Source: an uncultured bacterium
GTDB taxonomy: Bacteria; Pseudomonadota; Gammaproteobacteria; Burkholderiales; Burkholderiaceae_E
Length of the DNA: 35,808 bases
Reading direction: 5' to 3'
Assembly: GCA_903907905.1 (NCBI GenBank)
Contig: CAIVPX010000152.1
Span: 1-35,808, forward strand
The translations under genes and the position numbers were made by a program. Within the stretch, counting starts at the first letter, position 1; each line of letters begins with the position of its first letter. Below the pieces are notes generated by a model that made no database searches, was not told where the DNA came from, and was given only the letters and a program-made list of their open reading frames with translations. This document shows, piece after piece, positions 1-8,686 of this stretch.

Positions 1-1246
1 AGGCATCCGCGACACGCTCGCCCGAATGCGCGAGTTGACCGAAGCGCTCCGCTCAGGCGTCTGGCGCGGCGCCACCGGTCGCCCCATCAGCGATGTGGTC
101 AACATCGGCATCGGTGGCTCGCAACTCGGCCCACAGTTTGCGTGCGAGGCCCTGCAGCGCGAGGCGCATCCCCGACTGAAGGTGCACTTTGTGGGCAATG
201 TCGACCCGGCGCTCTGGGCGCGCCTGTCGGCCGACCTCAATCCGGCGACCACGCTCTTCGTCATCGCCTCGAAGTCATGGCGCACGCTAGAAACCACGCG
301 CAATGCGATGGCTGCGCGCCAGTGGCTGATCGACTCGGGCATTCAGGGCGCGGCGCTCGCCAGGCACCTGCTCGCGGTCAGTTCCAACCAGGCCGCGGCG
401 ATCGAATTCGGCATCGCACCCGACAACGTGTTCGCCTGCCCCGACTGGGTCGGCGGGCGCTACTCGTTGTGGGGAGCCGTCGGTCTGCCCCTCATGATCT
501 CAATCGGTGCCGACGCCTTCGAGGCTCTGCTGGGCGGCGCCCACGCCATGGATCAGCACTTCCTTCGTGCGGCACCCACGCGCAATGCACCGGTCATGCT
601 GGCGCTGGTCAGCGTCTGGAATGCGTCGCTGCTGGGCTCGGGTACCGAGGCGGTCATCCCCTACCGGGATGATCTGCGCAAGCTGGCCGCCCACCTGCAG
701 CAGTTGCAAATGGAGAGTAACGGCAAATCGGTCCGGATCGACGGACGGGTCGTGGATCGCCCCAGCGTGCCCGTGGTCTGGGGCGAGCCCGGCACCGACA
801 GCCAGCACTCCTTTTTCCAGGCGCTCCACCAGGGCACCCGCGTTCATCCGATTGATTTCATCGTGGTGGGAAACGCCGCCGATACAGATCCGTGGCAACG
901 CGGCCGCGCGCTACTGGCCAACGCGCTAGGGCAAGCGCAGGCACTCGCGTTGGGCCACCCGCACGAAGACCCCCACCGCCGCCACGAAGGCAATCGCCCT
1001 TCTACGATCATTCATCTGCCGGCACTCCAACCCGCTCACCTCGGTGCGCTGATCGCCCTCTACGAGCACAAAACCGCGACGCAGGCTTGGCTCTGGGGAA
1101 TCAATCCCTTCGACCAGTGGGGGGTCGAACTGGGGAAAAAACTGGCGGCCGACATCGAACCCCTGTTGGCCAAGACCTCAAGGCATCAGGGTTCGCTCGA
1201 CCCGGCTACCGCGGCCACGCTGCTGCGCCTGCAGCCCCGAGCGTGA
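1..1246 (+). CDS. pgi: Glucose-6-phosphate isomerase, 5'-truncated by window edge
   Basis: Interconverts glucose 6-phosphate and fructose 6-phosphate in the cytoplasm. The frame is open from base 2, so the first internal ATG at 26 is not the start; about 414 residues are visible and roughly the first 130 of a normal ~540-residue enzyme lie outside. Visible family marks are the first signature DWVGGRYSLW, the block QMESNGK with the catalytic glutamate, WGEPGTDSQHSFF with the catalytic histidine, and the second signature FDQWGVELGK with the catalytic lysine. Two loops are divergent: IGGSQLGP instead of the usual IGGSDLGP, and SKSWRTLET instead of the usual SKTFTT-type phosphate loop. All catalytic residues remain, so I expect an active enzyme. 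It converges on the ABC ATPase gene with a 2-bp gap and no terminator between them. Confidence 0.95.
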   Translation, partial: GIRDTLARMRELTEALRSGVWRGATGRPISDVVNIGIGGSQLGPQFACEALQREAHPRLKVHFVGNVDPALWARLSADLNPATTLFVIASKSWRTLETTRNAMAARQWLIDSGIQGAALARHLLAVSSNQAAAIEFGIAPDNVFACPDWVGGRYSLWGAVGLPLMISIGADAFEALLGGAHAMDQHFLRAAPTRNAPVMLALVSVWNASLLGSGTEAVIPYRDDLRKLAAHLQQLQMESNGKSVRIDGRVVDRPSVPVVWGEPGTDSQHSFFQALHQGTRVHPIDFIVVGNAADTDPWQRGRALLANALGQAQALALGHPHEDPHRRHEGNRPSTIIHLPALQPAHLGALIALYEHKTATQAWLWGINPFDQWGVELGKKLAADIEPLLAKTSRHQGSLDPATAATLLRLQPRA

Positions 1247-1248
1247 GC

Positions 1249-1929
1249 TCAGGCGCTGCGCTCGGCGCGTTCAAGCCGCCCCGCCTGCAGCCGCAGTCTG
1301 ACTGCACATCGGGCAGCAAGCGACTCATCATGCGTGACGAGCACCAGGGTTGAGCCGCTCTCGCGGTTGAGCTCGAACATCAGGTCGATGATGCGCGCGC
1401 CTGTGGCGACATCGAGGCTTCCCGTGGGTTCATCCGCAAGCAGCAAGGCCGGGCGCGACGCAAAGGCCCGCGCGAGCGCCACGCGCTGCTGCTCCCCGCC
1501 GGAGAGCGTTCTCGGATAGTGACTGAGACGCTCGGCGAGTCCGACCCGCTCCAGCAGGGACTGCGCGATCGTCTTTGCGTCCGCGTTGTCCGCAAGTTCG
1601 AGCGGCAGCATCACGTTTTCCAGTGCGGTCATCTGGGGTAAGAGCTGGAACGACTGAAACACGAATCCGAGGTGCCGCGCGCGCCAGGCGGCCCGCTGAT
1701 CCTCGTCGAGCGAGCTCAGGCGCGTGCCAAACAGCGTTACCTCCCCTGAACTGGGGGTGTCGAGGCCCGCCAGCAAACCCAGCAGGGTCGATTTACCCGA
1801 GCCCGAGGCGCCTACGATCGCGGCCGTATCACCCGACTCCAGCGAAAAGCTCACTTCATGAAGAATATCGAGCCAGCCGTCCGCGTCTCTCACCCGTTGA
1901 CACAGCCGCTCGACGATAATTGCACTCAT
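1249..1929 (-). CDS. ybbA: ABC transporter ATP-binding protein, YbbA/LolD family
   Basis: ATPase subunit of a MacB/LolCDE-like exporter that would pair with an FtsX-type permease at the inner membrane. The 226-residue protein has Walker A GASGSGKS at 40-47, Q-loop Gln92, signature LSGGEQ at 142-147, Walker B LLLADE at 162-167 and switch His200. I chose the ATG at 1929 because the fold begins there and GGGATGGA precedes it; longer readings upstream run through tesA antisense and look non-coding. It is divergent from tesA, as ybbA is in E. coli, which supports the YbbA assignment. The partner permease gene (ybbP in E. coli) is not next to it: pgi lies directly downstream on the other strand. 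LolD cannot be excluded from sequence alone. Confidence 0.88.
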   Translation of the reverse strand: MSAIIVERLCQRVRDADGWLDILHEVSFSLESGDTAAIVGASGSGKSTLLGLLAGLDTPSSGEVTLFGTRLSSLDEDQRAAWRARHLGFVFQSFQLLPQMTALENVMLPLELADNADAKTIAQSLLERVGLAERLSHYPRTLSGGEQQRVALARAFASRPALLLADEPTGSLDVATGARIIDLMFELNRESGSTLVLVTHDESLAARCAVRLRLQAGRLERAERSA

Positions 1930-1930
1930 G
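1927..1930. other. Shared start-codon tetranucleotide of two divergent genes
   Basis: The palindrome CATG at 1927-1930 supplies the ATG of the minus-strand ABC ATPase gene (1929-1927) and of tesA (1928-1930). With these starts there is no intergenic space, so each gene's promoter and ribosome binding site must lie inside the other's coding region, or one true start lies further in. Confidence 0.7.
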
Positions 1931-2653
1931 ACGATTCCATCCCGACTTGACCCAGCGCGCAGGCGTGTCCTGCTCAGACGTCTGGCCGCCTGCCCTCTGC
2001 TGAGTGTACTGCCCTCGGCGGCACAAACCCCTGCGCCCGGCGGGGCGGCTACGCCAAGAGCCGGTTCGCAGCCGCCTGCGGTCAACCCCAACGCGGGACT
2101 CATTCTCGTGGTGGGCGACAGCCTGTCGGCCGAGTATGGCCTTGCCCGCGGGAGCGGCTGGATCGAACTGCTCCGGCAACGGCTGCAGGAGCGAGGGGGC
2201 GTCCGCACCGTCATCAACGCCAGCATCAGCGGCGACACCAGTGCGGGCGGACGATCGCGTCTCGATGCGCTGCTCAAGCGCCACGCGCCCTCCCTCGTCG
2301 TGATCGAGCTGGGAGGCAACGACGCCCTGCGCGGCCTCGACCTGACCGCCTCGCGGGCAAACCTGAGGGACATGATCAGCCGAGCACAGGCGAGCGGATC
2401 GAAGGTGCTGCTGTTGGGGATGAAGGTGCCGCCCAACTATGGCCGCGCCTATGGCGAAGCCTTTGAGCGGATGTACCTCGAACTGGCCCGCGAAACCAGC
2501 GTGGCACTGGTGCCCTTCTTTCTCGAGGCCATTGCCGACCGCCTCGACTATTTTCAGCCCGACCGCATCCATCCGAACGAGTCCGCGCAGAAGTTGATGC
2601 TGGATGCGGTCTGGCCGGCTTTGGAAAAGCTGCTTGAGGGGCGCCCTCGCTGA
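1928..2653 (+). CDS. tesA: SGNH/GDSL esterase, TesA (thioesterase I / lysophospholipase L1) type
   Basis: Hydrolyses acyl-CoA thioesters, lysophospholipids or short esters; TesA family members act in the periplasm. The 241-residue protein carries the GDSL block at 63-66 with nucleophile Ser65, the GGND block around 129-132 (oxyanion-hole Asn131), and the C-terminal Asp212-x-x-His215 dyad. The N-terminus has an arginine-rich start followed by a short hydrophobic stretch (about 14-32) ending Ala-Ala-Gln, consistent with a signal peptide, then a Pro/Ala-rich linker to about residue 55. The ATG at 1928 lies on the same CATG as the start of the divergent ABC gene. No clear ribosome binding site precedes it. 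Confidence 0.9.
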   Translation: MTIPSRLDPARRRVLLRRLAACPLLSVLPSAAQTPAPGGAATPRAGSQPPAVNPNAGLILVVGDSLSAEYGLARGSGWIELLRQRLQERGGVRTVINASISGDTSAGGRSRLDALLKRHAPSLVVIELGGNDALRGLDLTASRANLRDMISRAQASGSKVLLLGMKVPPNYGRAYGEAFERMYLELARETSVALVPFFLEAIADRLDYFQPDRIHPNESAQKLMLDAVWPALEKLLEGRPR

Positions 2654-2661
2654 CATAAACC

Positions 2662-2754
2662 TGGTGCCCCGGGCCGGACTCGAACCGGCACGCCCCCTTT
2701 CGGGATAGCGGCGGATTTTAAGTCCGCTGTGTCTACCGGTTTCACCACCGGGGC
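2662..2754 (-). tRNA. leuZ: tRNA-Leu(TAA)
   Basis: Folds by eye into a class II tRNA of 93 nt including an encoded CCA (2664-2662). The acceptor stem pairs GCCCCGG with CCGGGGC and the discriminator is A. The anticodon arm is GCGGA / CTTAAAA / TCCGC with anticodon TAA, and the T arm is GCCGG / TTCGAGT / CCGGC. The variable arm is about 21 nt with a CCC-GAAA-GGG hairpin, longer than in E. coli leuZ. It is the last of three tRNAs behind pgsA, the same Gly-Cys-Leu order as glyW-cysT-leuZ in E. coli. Its 3' end is 8 bp from the tesA stop. Confidence 0.96.
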
Positions 2755-2777
2755 ATTGCGGCGAAGTGTATGACAGT

Positions 2778-2851
2778 TGGAGGCGGGGGTCGGAATCGAA
2801 CCGGCGTAGACGGCTTTGCAGGCCGCTGCATGACCACTCTGCCACCCCGCC
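2778..2851 (-). tRNA. cysT: tRNA-Cys(GCA)
   Basis: A 74-nt tRNA with encoded CCA (2780-2778). The acceptor stem pairs GGCGGGG with CCCCGCC and the discriminator is U. The anticodon loop CTGCAAA gives anticodon GCA, and the T loop is TTCGATT. It is the middle gene of the Gly-Cys-Leu cluster and is separated from tRNA-Gly by a terminator-like hairpin. Confidence 0.96.
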
Positions 2852-2906
2852 GGGTGACCTTTACACGGGGTCGCACGTGACCAACCGTACGGCGACTGCG
2901 CCAATG

Positions 2907-2933
2907 AAAAAGGGAAGCTTTGCGCTTCCCTTC
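2907..2933 (-). terminator. Intrinsic terminator between tRNA-Gly and tRNA-Cys
   Basis: A perfect 9-bp stem (2910-2918 with 2924-2932, arms AAGGGAAGC and GCTTCCCTT) closes a 5-nt loop. On the minus strand it is followed by a run of five T (2911-2907, two of them shared with the stem). It lies just downstream of tRNA-Gly and would end part of the transcript before tRNA-Cys and tRNA-Leu. It could instead be an RNA-processing hairpin. Confidence 0.65.
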
Positions 2934-2939
2934 AAATGC

Positions 2940-3015
2940 TGGAGCGGGAGACGAGTCTCGAACTCGCGACCTCAACCTTGGCAAGGTTGCGCTCTACCAA
3001 CTGAGCTACTCCCGC
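2940..3015 (-). tRNA. glyW: tRNA-Gly(GCC)
   Basis: A 76-nt tRNA with encoded CCA (2942-2940). The acceptor stem pairs GCGGGAG with CTCCCGC and the discriminator is U. The D arm is AGCTCAGTTGGTAGAGC and the T loop is TTCGAGA. The anticodon loop TTGCCAA gives anticodon GCC. It is the first gene of the tRNA cluster and has its own promoter about 20-48 bp upstream. Confidence 0.97.
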
Positions 3016-3034
3016 GCGCTTCAGACAGCTCATA

Positions 3035-3063
3035 ACTATAGCCAGAAGCGTGTCGCCTGTCAA
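3035..3063 (-). promoter_or_regulatory. Sigma-70-type promoter for the tRNA cluster
   Basis: On the minus strand a consensus -35 TTGACA (3063-3058), a 17-bp spacer and a -10 TATAGT (3040-3035) lie 20 bp before tRNA-Gly. The start point would be near 3028, giving a short leader. This is the best promoter match I found in the window. An inverted repeat (3054-3060 with 3074-3080, CGCCTGT / ACAGGCG) overlaps the -35 box. Confidence 0.8.
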
Positions 3064-3099
3064 ACGACGTGACACAGGCGTTCAAGTTTCGCGCAGGCG

Positions 3100-3663
3100 T
3101 CAGCGCGCGCCCTGAAGATAGGGCCAGGCTCGGCGCAGGTAATACATCATCGACCAGACCGTCAGCACGGCGGCGACGTAAATGAGCCAGTTGCCGATGA
3201 GGCGGGTATCGATCAGACCGAAAAGCGCGCCGTCATAAAGAAGCAGTGGAATGGCAACGAGTTGAGCAATGGTCTTGAACTTGCCGATCGAGTGCACGGC
3301 GACGCTCGCACTGGCCCCCACCTGCGCCATCCACTCGCGCAGGGCCGAGATGGTGATTTCGCGCCCGATGATGATCGCCGCCACGATGGCGTCGGTGCGC
3401 TCCATCTGCACCAGCAGCACCAGTGCCGCGCACACAATGAGTTTATCGGCGACCGGATCGAGAAAGGCGCCAAAGGCGGAAGTCTGGCCAAGTTTGCGAG
3501 CCAGCCAGCCATCGAGCCAGTCGGTGAGTGCCGCACCGACGAAGATGACCGTTGCCACGACATCCTGAGTGGGGCGGGCAGCGGGCAAGTAAAACACCGC
3601 AACCAGCAGCGGAATGGCGAGCACTCGAGCCCAGGTCAGCAGGTTGGGAAGGCTTGAAAACAT
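3100..3663 (-). CDS. pgsA: CDP-diacylglycerol-glycerol-3-phosphate 3-phosphatidyltransferase
   Basis: Makes phosphatidylglycerol phosphate from CDP-diacylglycerol and glycerol 3-phosphate at the inner membrane, the committed step to phosphatidylglycerol and cardiolipin. The 187-residue protein shows the CDP-alcohol phosphotransferase motif, DG-x2-AR then G-x3-D-x3-D, read as DGWLAR followed by GAFLDPVAD, set among several hydrophobic membrane segments. I chose the ATG at 3663 (MFSSLPNLLTW), where family homology begins; a TTG at 3720 overlapping the uvrC stop would add 19 residues without family character. It is the last protein gene of the lepA-to-pgsA operon, 53 bp after uvrC, and precedes the Gly-Cys-Leu tRNAs as in E. 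coli. Confidence 0.95.
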   Translation of the reverse strand: MFSSLPNLLTWARVLAIPLLVAVFYLPAARPTQDVVATVIFVGAALTDWLDGWLARKLGQTSAFGAFLDPVADKLIVCAALVLLVQMERTDAIVAAIIIGREITISALREWMAQVGASASVAVHSIGKFKTIAQLVAIPLLLYDGALFGLIDTRLIGNWLIYVAAVLTVWSMMYYLRRAWPYLQGAR

Positions 3664-3716
3664 TCGATGGAAACTTTGGGCGGGCGGCTCGAGCAGTGGG
3701 CAGCAGTGAACGCCTG

Positions 3717-5789
3717 TCAATGCAGACGTCGGTAGATCTCTTCGGCCAGCGTCGTGGAAATGCCCTCGACGGAAGTCAGGTCCTCAACACTGGCCGCCAT
3801 GATGCCACGCATGCCGCCGAAACGGGACAGCAGGCGCTGGCGTCGACGGGGGCCGATTCCCTCAATCTCGTCAAGCGAGGAGCCCTGCCTTGCCTTGGCC
3901 CGACGCGCGCGCATGCCGGTAATGGCAAAGCGATGCGCTTCGTCCCGAATGCGCGCCACCAGCATGAGCGCAACGGGGTCACGCCCGGGCTCGATCGGCT
4001 GCCTGCCGTCGGCAAAGACGAGTGTCTCGAGCCCCACCTTGCGTCCCTCGCCCTTGGCGACGCCCACCAGCGTCGAGATGTCGAGCCCGAGTTCCTCGAA
4101 CACCTGACGGGCGCTCGCGACCTGCGTCGGCCCGCCATCGATCAGCACGATGTCGGGGAGACGCTGGGCACCACCGCTGCCGCTCGACCGTTTACGCGCG
4201 CCCGGCCCGGCGTGCACGGGCTCCGCCTGCGGTGCGTCACCCACCTGCGTCGGCGCCTCATGCCCGAGCCCCTCGTAGCGACGTTGCAGCACCTGACGCA
4301 TGGCCGCCGGGTCATCGCCCGGCGTAATGCCATCGATGTTGAAGCGTCGATACTGCTGATTCTGCATGTCATGGGCCTGATACACCACGCAGGAGGCCTG
4401 CGTCGCCTCGCCCATGGTGTGGCTGATGTCAAAGCACTCGACACGAAAATCATCAAGTTCGGAGCCATCGTCCAGGCCGAGCAGCGCGGCCAGCTGGCGC
4501 GTGCGCGCTCGCTGGGACCCCTCCTCGTTGAGCGCCCGTGCAATGGCGAGCCGGCCGTTGCTAACCGCCTGAAGCAGCCATTGCCGCCGCTGCGCCTGCG
4601 GCTGCCTGACCCACTGCACGGGGTGCCCGGCCCGGTCGCGAAGCCAGGCGAGCGTCGCCTCGTCGGGCGCCGGCAGATTGGCAATGATGAGTGGTGGAAC
4701 AGGCAGCGACTCGTAGTGCTGCAGCAGGAAGGCGTCGAGCACCTCCGGTGGCAACTCGGCCCCCTCGGCGCCAAAGCGCAACTCGGGGAAGAAGGGCTTG
4801 TCCCCCAGGTGCCGCCCTCCCCTGACCATCGCTAGGTTGACGCAGGCGCGGTCAGACTCCACGCAGACTGCGATGACGTCGGCATCGGTGTCGGACCCGG
4901 TCTCCATCGTCTGCTGGCTGAGCACCTTGGACAGCGCCGCGATTCGATCGCGCAGCACCGCAGCCTCTTCGAAGGCCAGGCGCTCCGCCGCCTCGTGCAT
5001 GGCGCGCTCGAAGTCATCCATCAACTGGTGATGCCCCCCGCGCAGAAAGCGCTCGGCCGCCTGGACGTCATCCTGATACGCCTGATCGCTGACGGCACCG
5101 ACGCAGGGCGCGCTGCAACGGCCGATCTGATGCAGCAGGCAGGGTCGAGTGCGATTGGCATACACCGAGTCTTCGCAGCTTCGTAGCCTGAATACCTTTT
5201 GCAGGACCTGAATGCTTTCCTTGACCGCCCAGGCGCTCGGGTAAGGGCCGAAGTAACGGCTGCCACGATCGACTGCCCCGCGGTAGTAGGAAATTCTCGC
5301 GTGGCGGTGACCCGAGAGCTTGAGGTAGGGGTAGGTCTTGTCATCGCGAAACAGGATGTTGTAGCGCGGCTTGCCGGTCTTGATCAGGTTGCTTTCAAGC
5401 AGCAAGGCCTCGGCTTCCGAGGCGGTGACGGTGGTGTCGACCCGAACGATACGCTCGACCATGTGCGCGATGCGCGGGCTGGGACTGCTCTTCTGAAAAT
5501 ACGATGACACCCGCTTCTTCAGGTCGCGCGCCTTGCCGACATAGAGCAGCGATTCACGCTCGCCGATCATGCGATATACGCCGGGCAGATGCGGCAGCGC
5601 CGCCATCAGGGCCTTGGCGTCGAAGACTGGCACCTGCGCGGAGGGTGCCGGTTCGAGCGCAGGGTTCAGCGCCGGCGCGCGCGTGAGCTCAGCCGAAGGG
5701 GTCTGCTGAGGCAATCCCGTCTGGCCTTCCAGGGGCGCCTGTTCGTCCGGATCGGCGCTGGCCTCGCCCCGGCCCGAGTTGGTGTTCAT
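3717..5789 (-). CDS. uvrC: Excinuclease ABC subunit C
   Basis: Makes the dual incisions around bulky lesions in nucleotide excision repair with UvrA and UvrB. Reading from ATG 5789 gives 690 residues. The GIY-YIG nuclease domain covers about 66-100 (GVY at 70-72, YVG at 83-85). A UVR domain for UvrB contact follows ([20 protein letters not shown]). Next comes the RNase H-like second nuclease (VECFDISH and VLIDGG blocks), then two C-terminal helix-hairpin-helix motifs ([10 protein letters not shown] and [12 protein letters not shown]). About 60 Ala/Pro/Glu-rich residues precede the first domain and a low-complexity insert of about 35 residues lies within the second nuclease. The start is uncertain because the site before 5789 is weak; ATG starts closer to the GIY-YIG domain exist. 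It begins 19 bp after nagZ ends. Confidence 0.95.
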   Translation of the reverse strand: MNTNSGRGEASADPDEQAPLEGQTGLPQQTPSAELTRAPALNPALEPAPSAQVPVFDAKALMAALPHLPGVYRMIGERESLLYVGKARDLKKRVSSYFQKSSPSPRIAHMVERIVRVDTTVTASEAEALLLESNLIKTGKPRYNILFRDDKTYPYLKLSGHRHARISYYRGAVDRGSRYFGPYPSAWAVKESIQVLQKVFRLRSCEDSVYANRTRPCLLHQIGRCSAPCVGAVSDQAYQDDVQAAERFLRGGHHQLMDDFERAMHEAAERLAFEEAAVLRDRIAALSKVLSQQTMETGSDTDADVIAVCVESDRACVNLAMVRGGRHLGDKPFFPELRFGAEGAELPPEVLDAFLLQHYESLPVPPLIIANLPAPDEATLAWLRDRAGHPVQWVRQPQAQRRQWLLQAVSNGRLAIARALNEEGSQRARTRQLAALLGLDDGSELDDFRVECFDISHTMGEATQASCVVYQAHDMQNQQYRRFNIDGITPGDDPAAMRQVLQRRYEGLGHEAPTQVGDAPQAEPVHAGPGARKRSSGSGGAQRLPDIVLIDGGPTQVASARQVFEELGLDISTLVGVAKGEGRKVGLETLVFADGRQPIEPGRDPVALMLVARIRDEAHRFAITGMRARRAKARQGSSLDEIEGIGPRRRQRLLSRFGGMRGIMAASVEDLTSVEGISTTLAEEIYRRLH

Positions 5790-5808
5790 CGAAGGCCCCG
5801 GCAGCCTC

Positions 5809-6783
5809 TCAGCCACGCCCGGGACGCAGACCCGAGACGCGGCGCGCCCAATGCCGACCGGAGGTCCAGCGCAGCGAAGCCAGCAGCGCATCGGCCAAGT
5901 CAGGCCGGTTGCACACGAGCAGCATGTCGCAGCCTGCCTTGAGTGCGGCACGCGCCCGGGCATGAATGTCGCCCGCCACCGCCGCACCTTCCATGGTGAG
6001 GTCATCGCTGAAGATCACGCCGTCAAAGCCCAATTGCCGCCGCAGAATCTGCTTGAGCCATCGCTGCGAGAAGCCCGCCGGCGCGGCGTCGACGGCCGGG
6101 TAGACGACGTGGGCCGGCATGACCGCAGACAGCGTGCTGCCCATCCAGCCATAAGGGGCTGCGTCATGGGACAACAACACCTCGAGCGGCCGTTCGTCGA
6201 CAGGAAGCGCCACGTGCGAGTCGGCGCTGGCATAGCCGTGGCCAGGAAAATGCTTGCCGCAGTTGGCCATACCCGCCAGCAGCAGCCCATGGTTGAGCGA
6301 GCGGGCGAGTAGCGTCACCACCCGTGGATCGGCATGAAAGGCACGGTTGCCAATGACCGCCGACCGTCCATGGTCCAGATCGAGCACGGGCGTAAAGCTG
6401 AGGTCCACCCCGACCGCGCGCAATTCGCAGCCGATGGTCTGACCGATCTCGGTGGCGCGGCGGCAGGCGCCGAGCACATCGCGCTCCCAGTGATCGCCCA
6501 GTTCGCGCATCGGCGCAATGGCGGTGAACCCCTCGCGAAAGCGCTGCACCCGTCCGCCCTCGTGATCGACGCAGATGAGGAGCTCGGGTCGGCCCAGCGC
6601 CCTGATTTCTGCGCAGAGCGCCGACACCTGGCGAGCCGATTTGAAGTTTCGGCTAAAAAGGATGACCCCGCCGACCAGCGGGTGTTGAAGGCGATCACGC
6701 TCATGCTCGCTGAGCGAGAGGCCTGCAACATCGACGATGACCGGGCCGAGCGCCGATGGCGCGGATGGGATCGCTTGATTCAC
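5809..6783 (-). CDS. nagZ: Beta-N-acetylhexosaminidase (glycoside hydrolase family 3)
   Basis: Removes N-acetylglucosamine from anhydro-muropeptides in the cytoplasm during peptidoglycan recycling; in bacteria with inducible AmpC its products feed beta-lactamase induction. The 324-residue protein has the NagZ block KHFPGHG at 177-183, the loop His190 (SADSH) that serves as general acid/base in the family, and the nucleophile region FSDDLTMEG with Asp260. The start is GTG at 6783, preceded by AGGAG 6 nt upstream. The last ~20 residues (after about 304) are Arg/Gly-rich with no family match I recognise. It lies 33 bp after acpS and 19 bp before uvrC. Confidence 0.94.
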   Translation of the reverse strand: MNQAIPSAPSALGPVIVDVAGLSLSEHERDRLQHPLVGGVILFSRNFKSARQVSALCAEIRALGRPELLICVDHEGGRVQRFREGFTAIAPMRELGDHWERDVLGACRRATEIGQTIGCELRAVGVDLSFTPVLDLDHGRSAVIGNRAFHADPRVVTLLARSLNHGLLLAGMANCGKHFPGHGYASADSHVALPVDERPLEVLLSHDAAPYGWMGSTLSAVMPAHVVYPAVDAAPAGFSQRWLKQILRRQLGFDGVIFSDDLTMEGAAVAGDIHARARAALKAGCDMLLVCNRPDLADALLASLRWTSGRHWARRVSGLRPGRG

Positions 6784-6816
6784 AGCAGCTCCTGTTGCCG
6801 CAGGCCCCTACCGGGA

Positions 6817-7221
6817 TCAGGCGGCCTGTTCCAGCACGACGAAGGCCATGACATGATCGGCCTCATCGGATAGCGACACATGCGCGACCAGTCGGCGCTC
6901 TTCGAGGTAAGGCGCGAGCGCCTTGCGGGCGACGGCAACCGGCTTGCCCCGGCGATCGTTGAGCACCTGCAGCGACAGCAGCGTCATGGGCCCGCGCAAC
7001 CCCAGACCCAGAGCCTTGCTGAAGGCCTCCTTGGCGGCAAAGCGCTTAGCCAGATACCGAGCCGCGTAGCCCGGGCCATGCGCGCCCCGCTCGCGGCGCC
7101 GCCGATACTCGGTAAGTTCGTCCGGACCCAGAATGCGTCGCGCAAACTTCTCGCCCCATCGTTCGAGCAACGCAGTGATGCGGTGCATGGCCACGATGTC
7201 GCTGCCGATTCCGTAGATCAC
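6817..7221 (-). CDS. acpS: Holo-[acyl-carrier-protein] synthase
   Basis: Moves 4'-phosphopantetheine from CoA to the serine of apo-ACP, producing active ACP; the ACP target acpP is encoded in this window at 16622-16861. The 134-residue protein has the AcpS motifs GIGSDIV (Asp8) and [10 protein letters not shown] (Glu65), which hold the metal in the family. The start is GTG at 7221, overlapping the pdxJ stop as GTGA, so translation is probably coupled to pdxJ. The pdxJ-acpS pairing is common in proteobacteria. Confidence 0.95.
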   Translation of the reverse strand: MIYGIGSDIVAMHRITALLERWGEKFARRILGPDELTEYRRRRERGAHGPGYAARYLAKRFAAKEAFSKALGLGLRGPMTLLSLQVLNDRRGKPVAVARKALAPYLEERRLVAHVSLSDEADHVMAFVVLEQAA

Positions 7222-7976
7222 CGGGCGCCTCCGATCGCGGCCTCACGCATGAGGCGCTTCATTTCGCGCACGGCCTCGCGCATACCGACGAAAACCGCAC
7301 GCGACACGATTGCGTGCCCAATATGCAGCTCTCGCACACCAGGCAAGGCCGCGACCGCCTGAACGTTCGCGTAGTTGAGCGCGTGCCCGGCGTTGAAGCG
7401 CATGCCGAGCGATCGCACCAGCTCGCCGGCGCGGCGGATTCGCGCCAGTTCCTCACGCACCGCCGGACTCTCCTCGTCGCGCCCGCGCTCATGAAACGCG
7501 TGCGCATAGGGGCCGGTGTGCACCTCGCAGACCTTCGCGCCGATACGCGCCGCCGCTTCAATCTGAGCGGGGTCTGCATCGATGAAGACGCTGGTGACGA
7601 TGCCCGCATCAGCCAGGCGCGCGATAACGCCTTGCAGGCGGGCCTCCTGATCGAGGATGTTGAGGCCGCCCTCGGTGGTGATTTCGTGCCGCCCCTCGGG
7701 TACGAGCATGGCCATTTCGGGAGCGATGGCGCAGGCAATGCCCACCATCTCATCGGTGGCGGCCATCTCCAGGTTGAGCTTGATGTGGGTCAGTTCACGC
7801 AGGCGGCGCACGTCAGCGTCCTGAATGTGGCGGCGATCTTCGCGAAGGTGCACCGTGATGCCATCTGCGCCACCCAAATGCGCCTCCACTGCTGCCCAGA
7901 CTGGGTCGGGTTCGTAGGTGCGTCGGGCCTGGCGCACCGTGGCCACATGGTCAATATTGACGCCGAGTTCGATCAT
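7218..7976 (-). CDS. pdxJ: Pyridoxine 5'-phosphate synthase
   Basis: Condenses 3-amino-1-hydroxyacetone 1-phosphate with 1-deoxy-D-xylulose 5-phosphate to pyridoxine 5'-phosphate, the last step of DXP-dependent vitamin B6 synthesis. The 252-residue TIM-barrel protein begins [18 protein letters not shown] and carries [19 protein letters not shown] and [13 protein letters not shown], all highly typical of PdxJ. I prefer ATG 7976, 2 bp after the recO stop, over a TTG at 7982 two codons upstream. The stop overlaps the acpS GTG by 4 bp. Confidence 0.96.
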   Translation of the reverse strand: MIELGVNIDHVATVRQARRTYEPDPVWAAVEAHLGGADGITVHLREDRRHIQDADVRRLRELTHIKLNLEMAATDEMVGIACAIAPEMAMLVPEGRHEITTEGGLNILDQEARLQGVIARLADAGIVTSVFIDADPAQIEAAARIGAKVCEVHTGPYAHAFHERGRDEESPAVREELARIRRAGELVRSLGMRFNAGHALNYANVQAVAALPGVRELHIGHAIVSRAVFVGMREAVREMKRLMREAAIGGAR

Positions 7977-7978
7977 GT

Positions 7979-8686
7979 TCAAAGCTTTTGAAGGTCAAGG
8001 AGAATCTGCCGCGTGCGCAGCGCCTGCCCGTCCAGTTGGTGAGACAGAATGGCACGCGCTAGATATTTTGCCTGTGTCCGGGTCATCGGGGAGTCGAGTC
8101 GACCCGCCGCCAGTTCCAGCAGGGTTTTTCCGGCGATCCCGGCCTCGACTCCGGGCTCCGACACCGTGAATCCGGTGCCAGGCTGCCAGGCGTAGAGTCC
8201 CGCCGCAAGAATAGGGTGCCCGCCCGCGTCGGATTCCAGCGCTGGCGCATGGCCCGTCTCGCGCAGCAGTTGCCACTCGAAGTGACGCAGCGACTCGTCC
8301 AGTACAGCCCCCGCCGCCAACGCGGCCAGGGTGCTCGAATAGGCATCGAACAGGCCCGGGTGGGCGTCTTCGCGAGCCAGCATGCGAATGAGCAACTCGT
8401 TCATGTAGAAGGCGCAGAGCAGCGCGTCGCCCCGGGGTGTCTCAATGCCCCCCATCCATTCGGCGGCGGTGAGGGTGCGCAACTCGCCACGCCCCGACCA
8501 GGTGACCAGGATGGGCTGGAACTGCAGCAAGATGGGCCTCAGCGCCGAGGCTGGGCGTTTAGCCCCCTTGGCCACCGCCGCGATGCGGCCGTATTCGCGG
8601 GTAAAGAGGTCAACGATGAGGCTCGACTCTTTGTAAGGGGTCGAGTGAAGCAGGAAGCCTTGGGCGCGAACCTTACTCGTAGCCAT
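7979..8686 (-). CDS. recO: DNA repair protein RecO
   Basis: Works with RecR and RecF to load RecA on SSB-coated single-stranded DNA during gap repair. The 235-residue protein begins with the RecO OB-fold pattern ([20 protein letters not shown], then [13 protein letters not shown]) and continues with the helical domain ([20 protein letters not shown]). I see no Cys4 zinc motif, which many RecO proteins also lack. ATG 8686 is chosen; ATG 8704 would add MPACAP. Either start overlaps the end of era (14 or 32 bp), which suggests coupling. The era-recO-pdxJ order is conserved in proteobacteria. Confidence 0.93.
   Translation of the reverse strand: MATSKVRAQGFLLHSTPYKESSLIVDLFTREYGRIAAVAKGAKRPASALRPILLQFQPILVTWSGRGELRTLTAAEWMGGIETPRGDALLCAFYMNELLIRMLAREDAHPGLFDAYSSTLAALAAGAVLDESLRHFEWQLLRETGHAPALESDAGGHPILAAGLYAWQPGTGFTVSEPGVEAGIAGKTLLELAAGRLDSPMTRTQAKYLARAILSHQLDGQALRTRQILLDLQKL

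Noticed and set aside
3552-4835. A 427-codon open frame on the plus strand opposite uvrC and pgsA
   Set aside because: It is antisense to well-supported genes, its protein is Arg/His/Ala-rich with no recognisable motif, and GC-rich DNA commonly yields such shadow frames.
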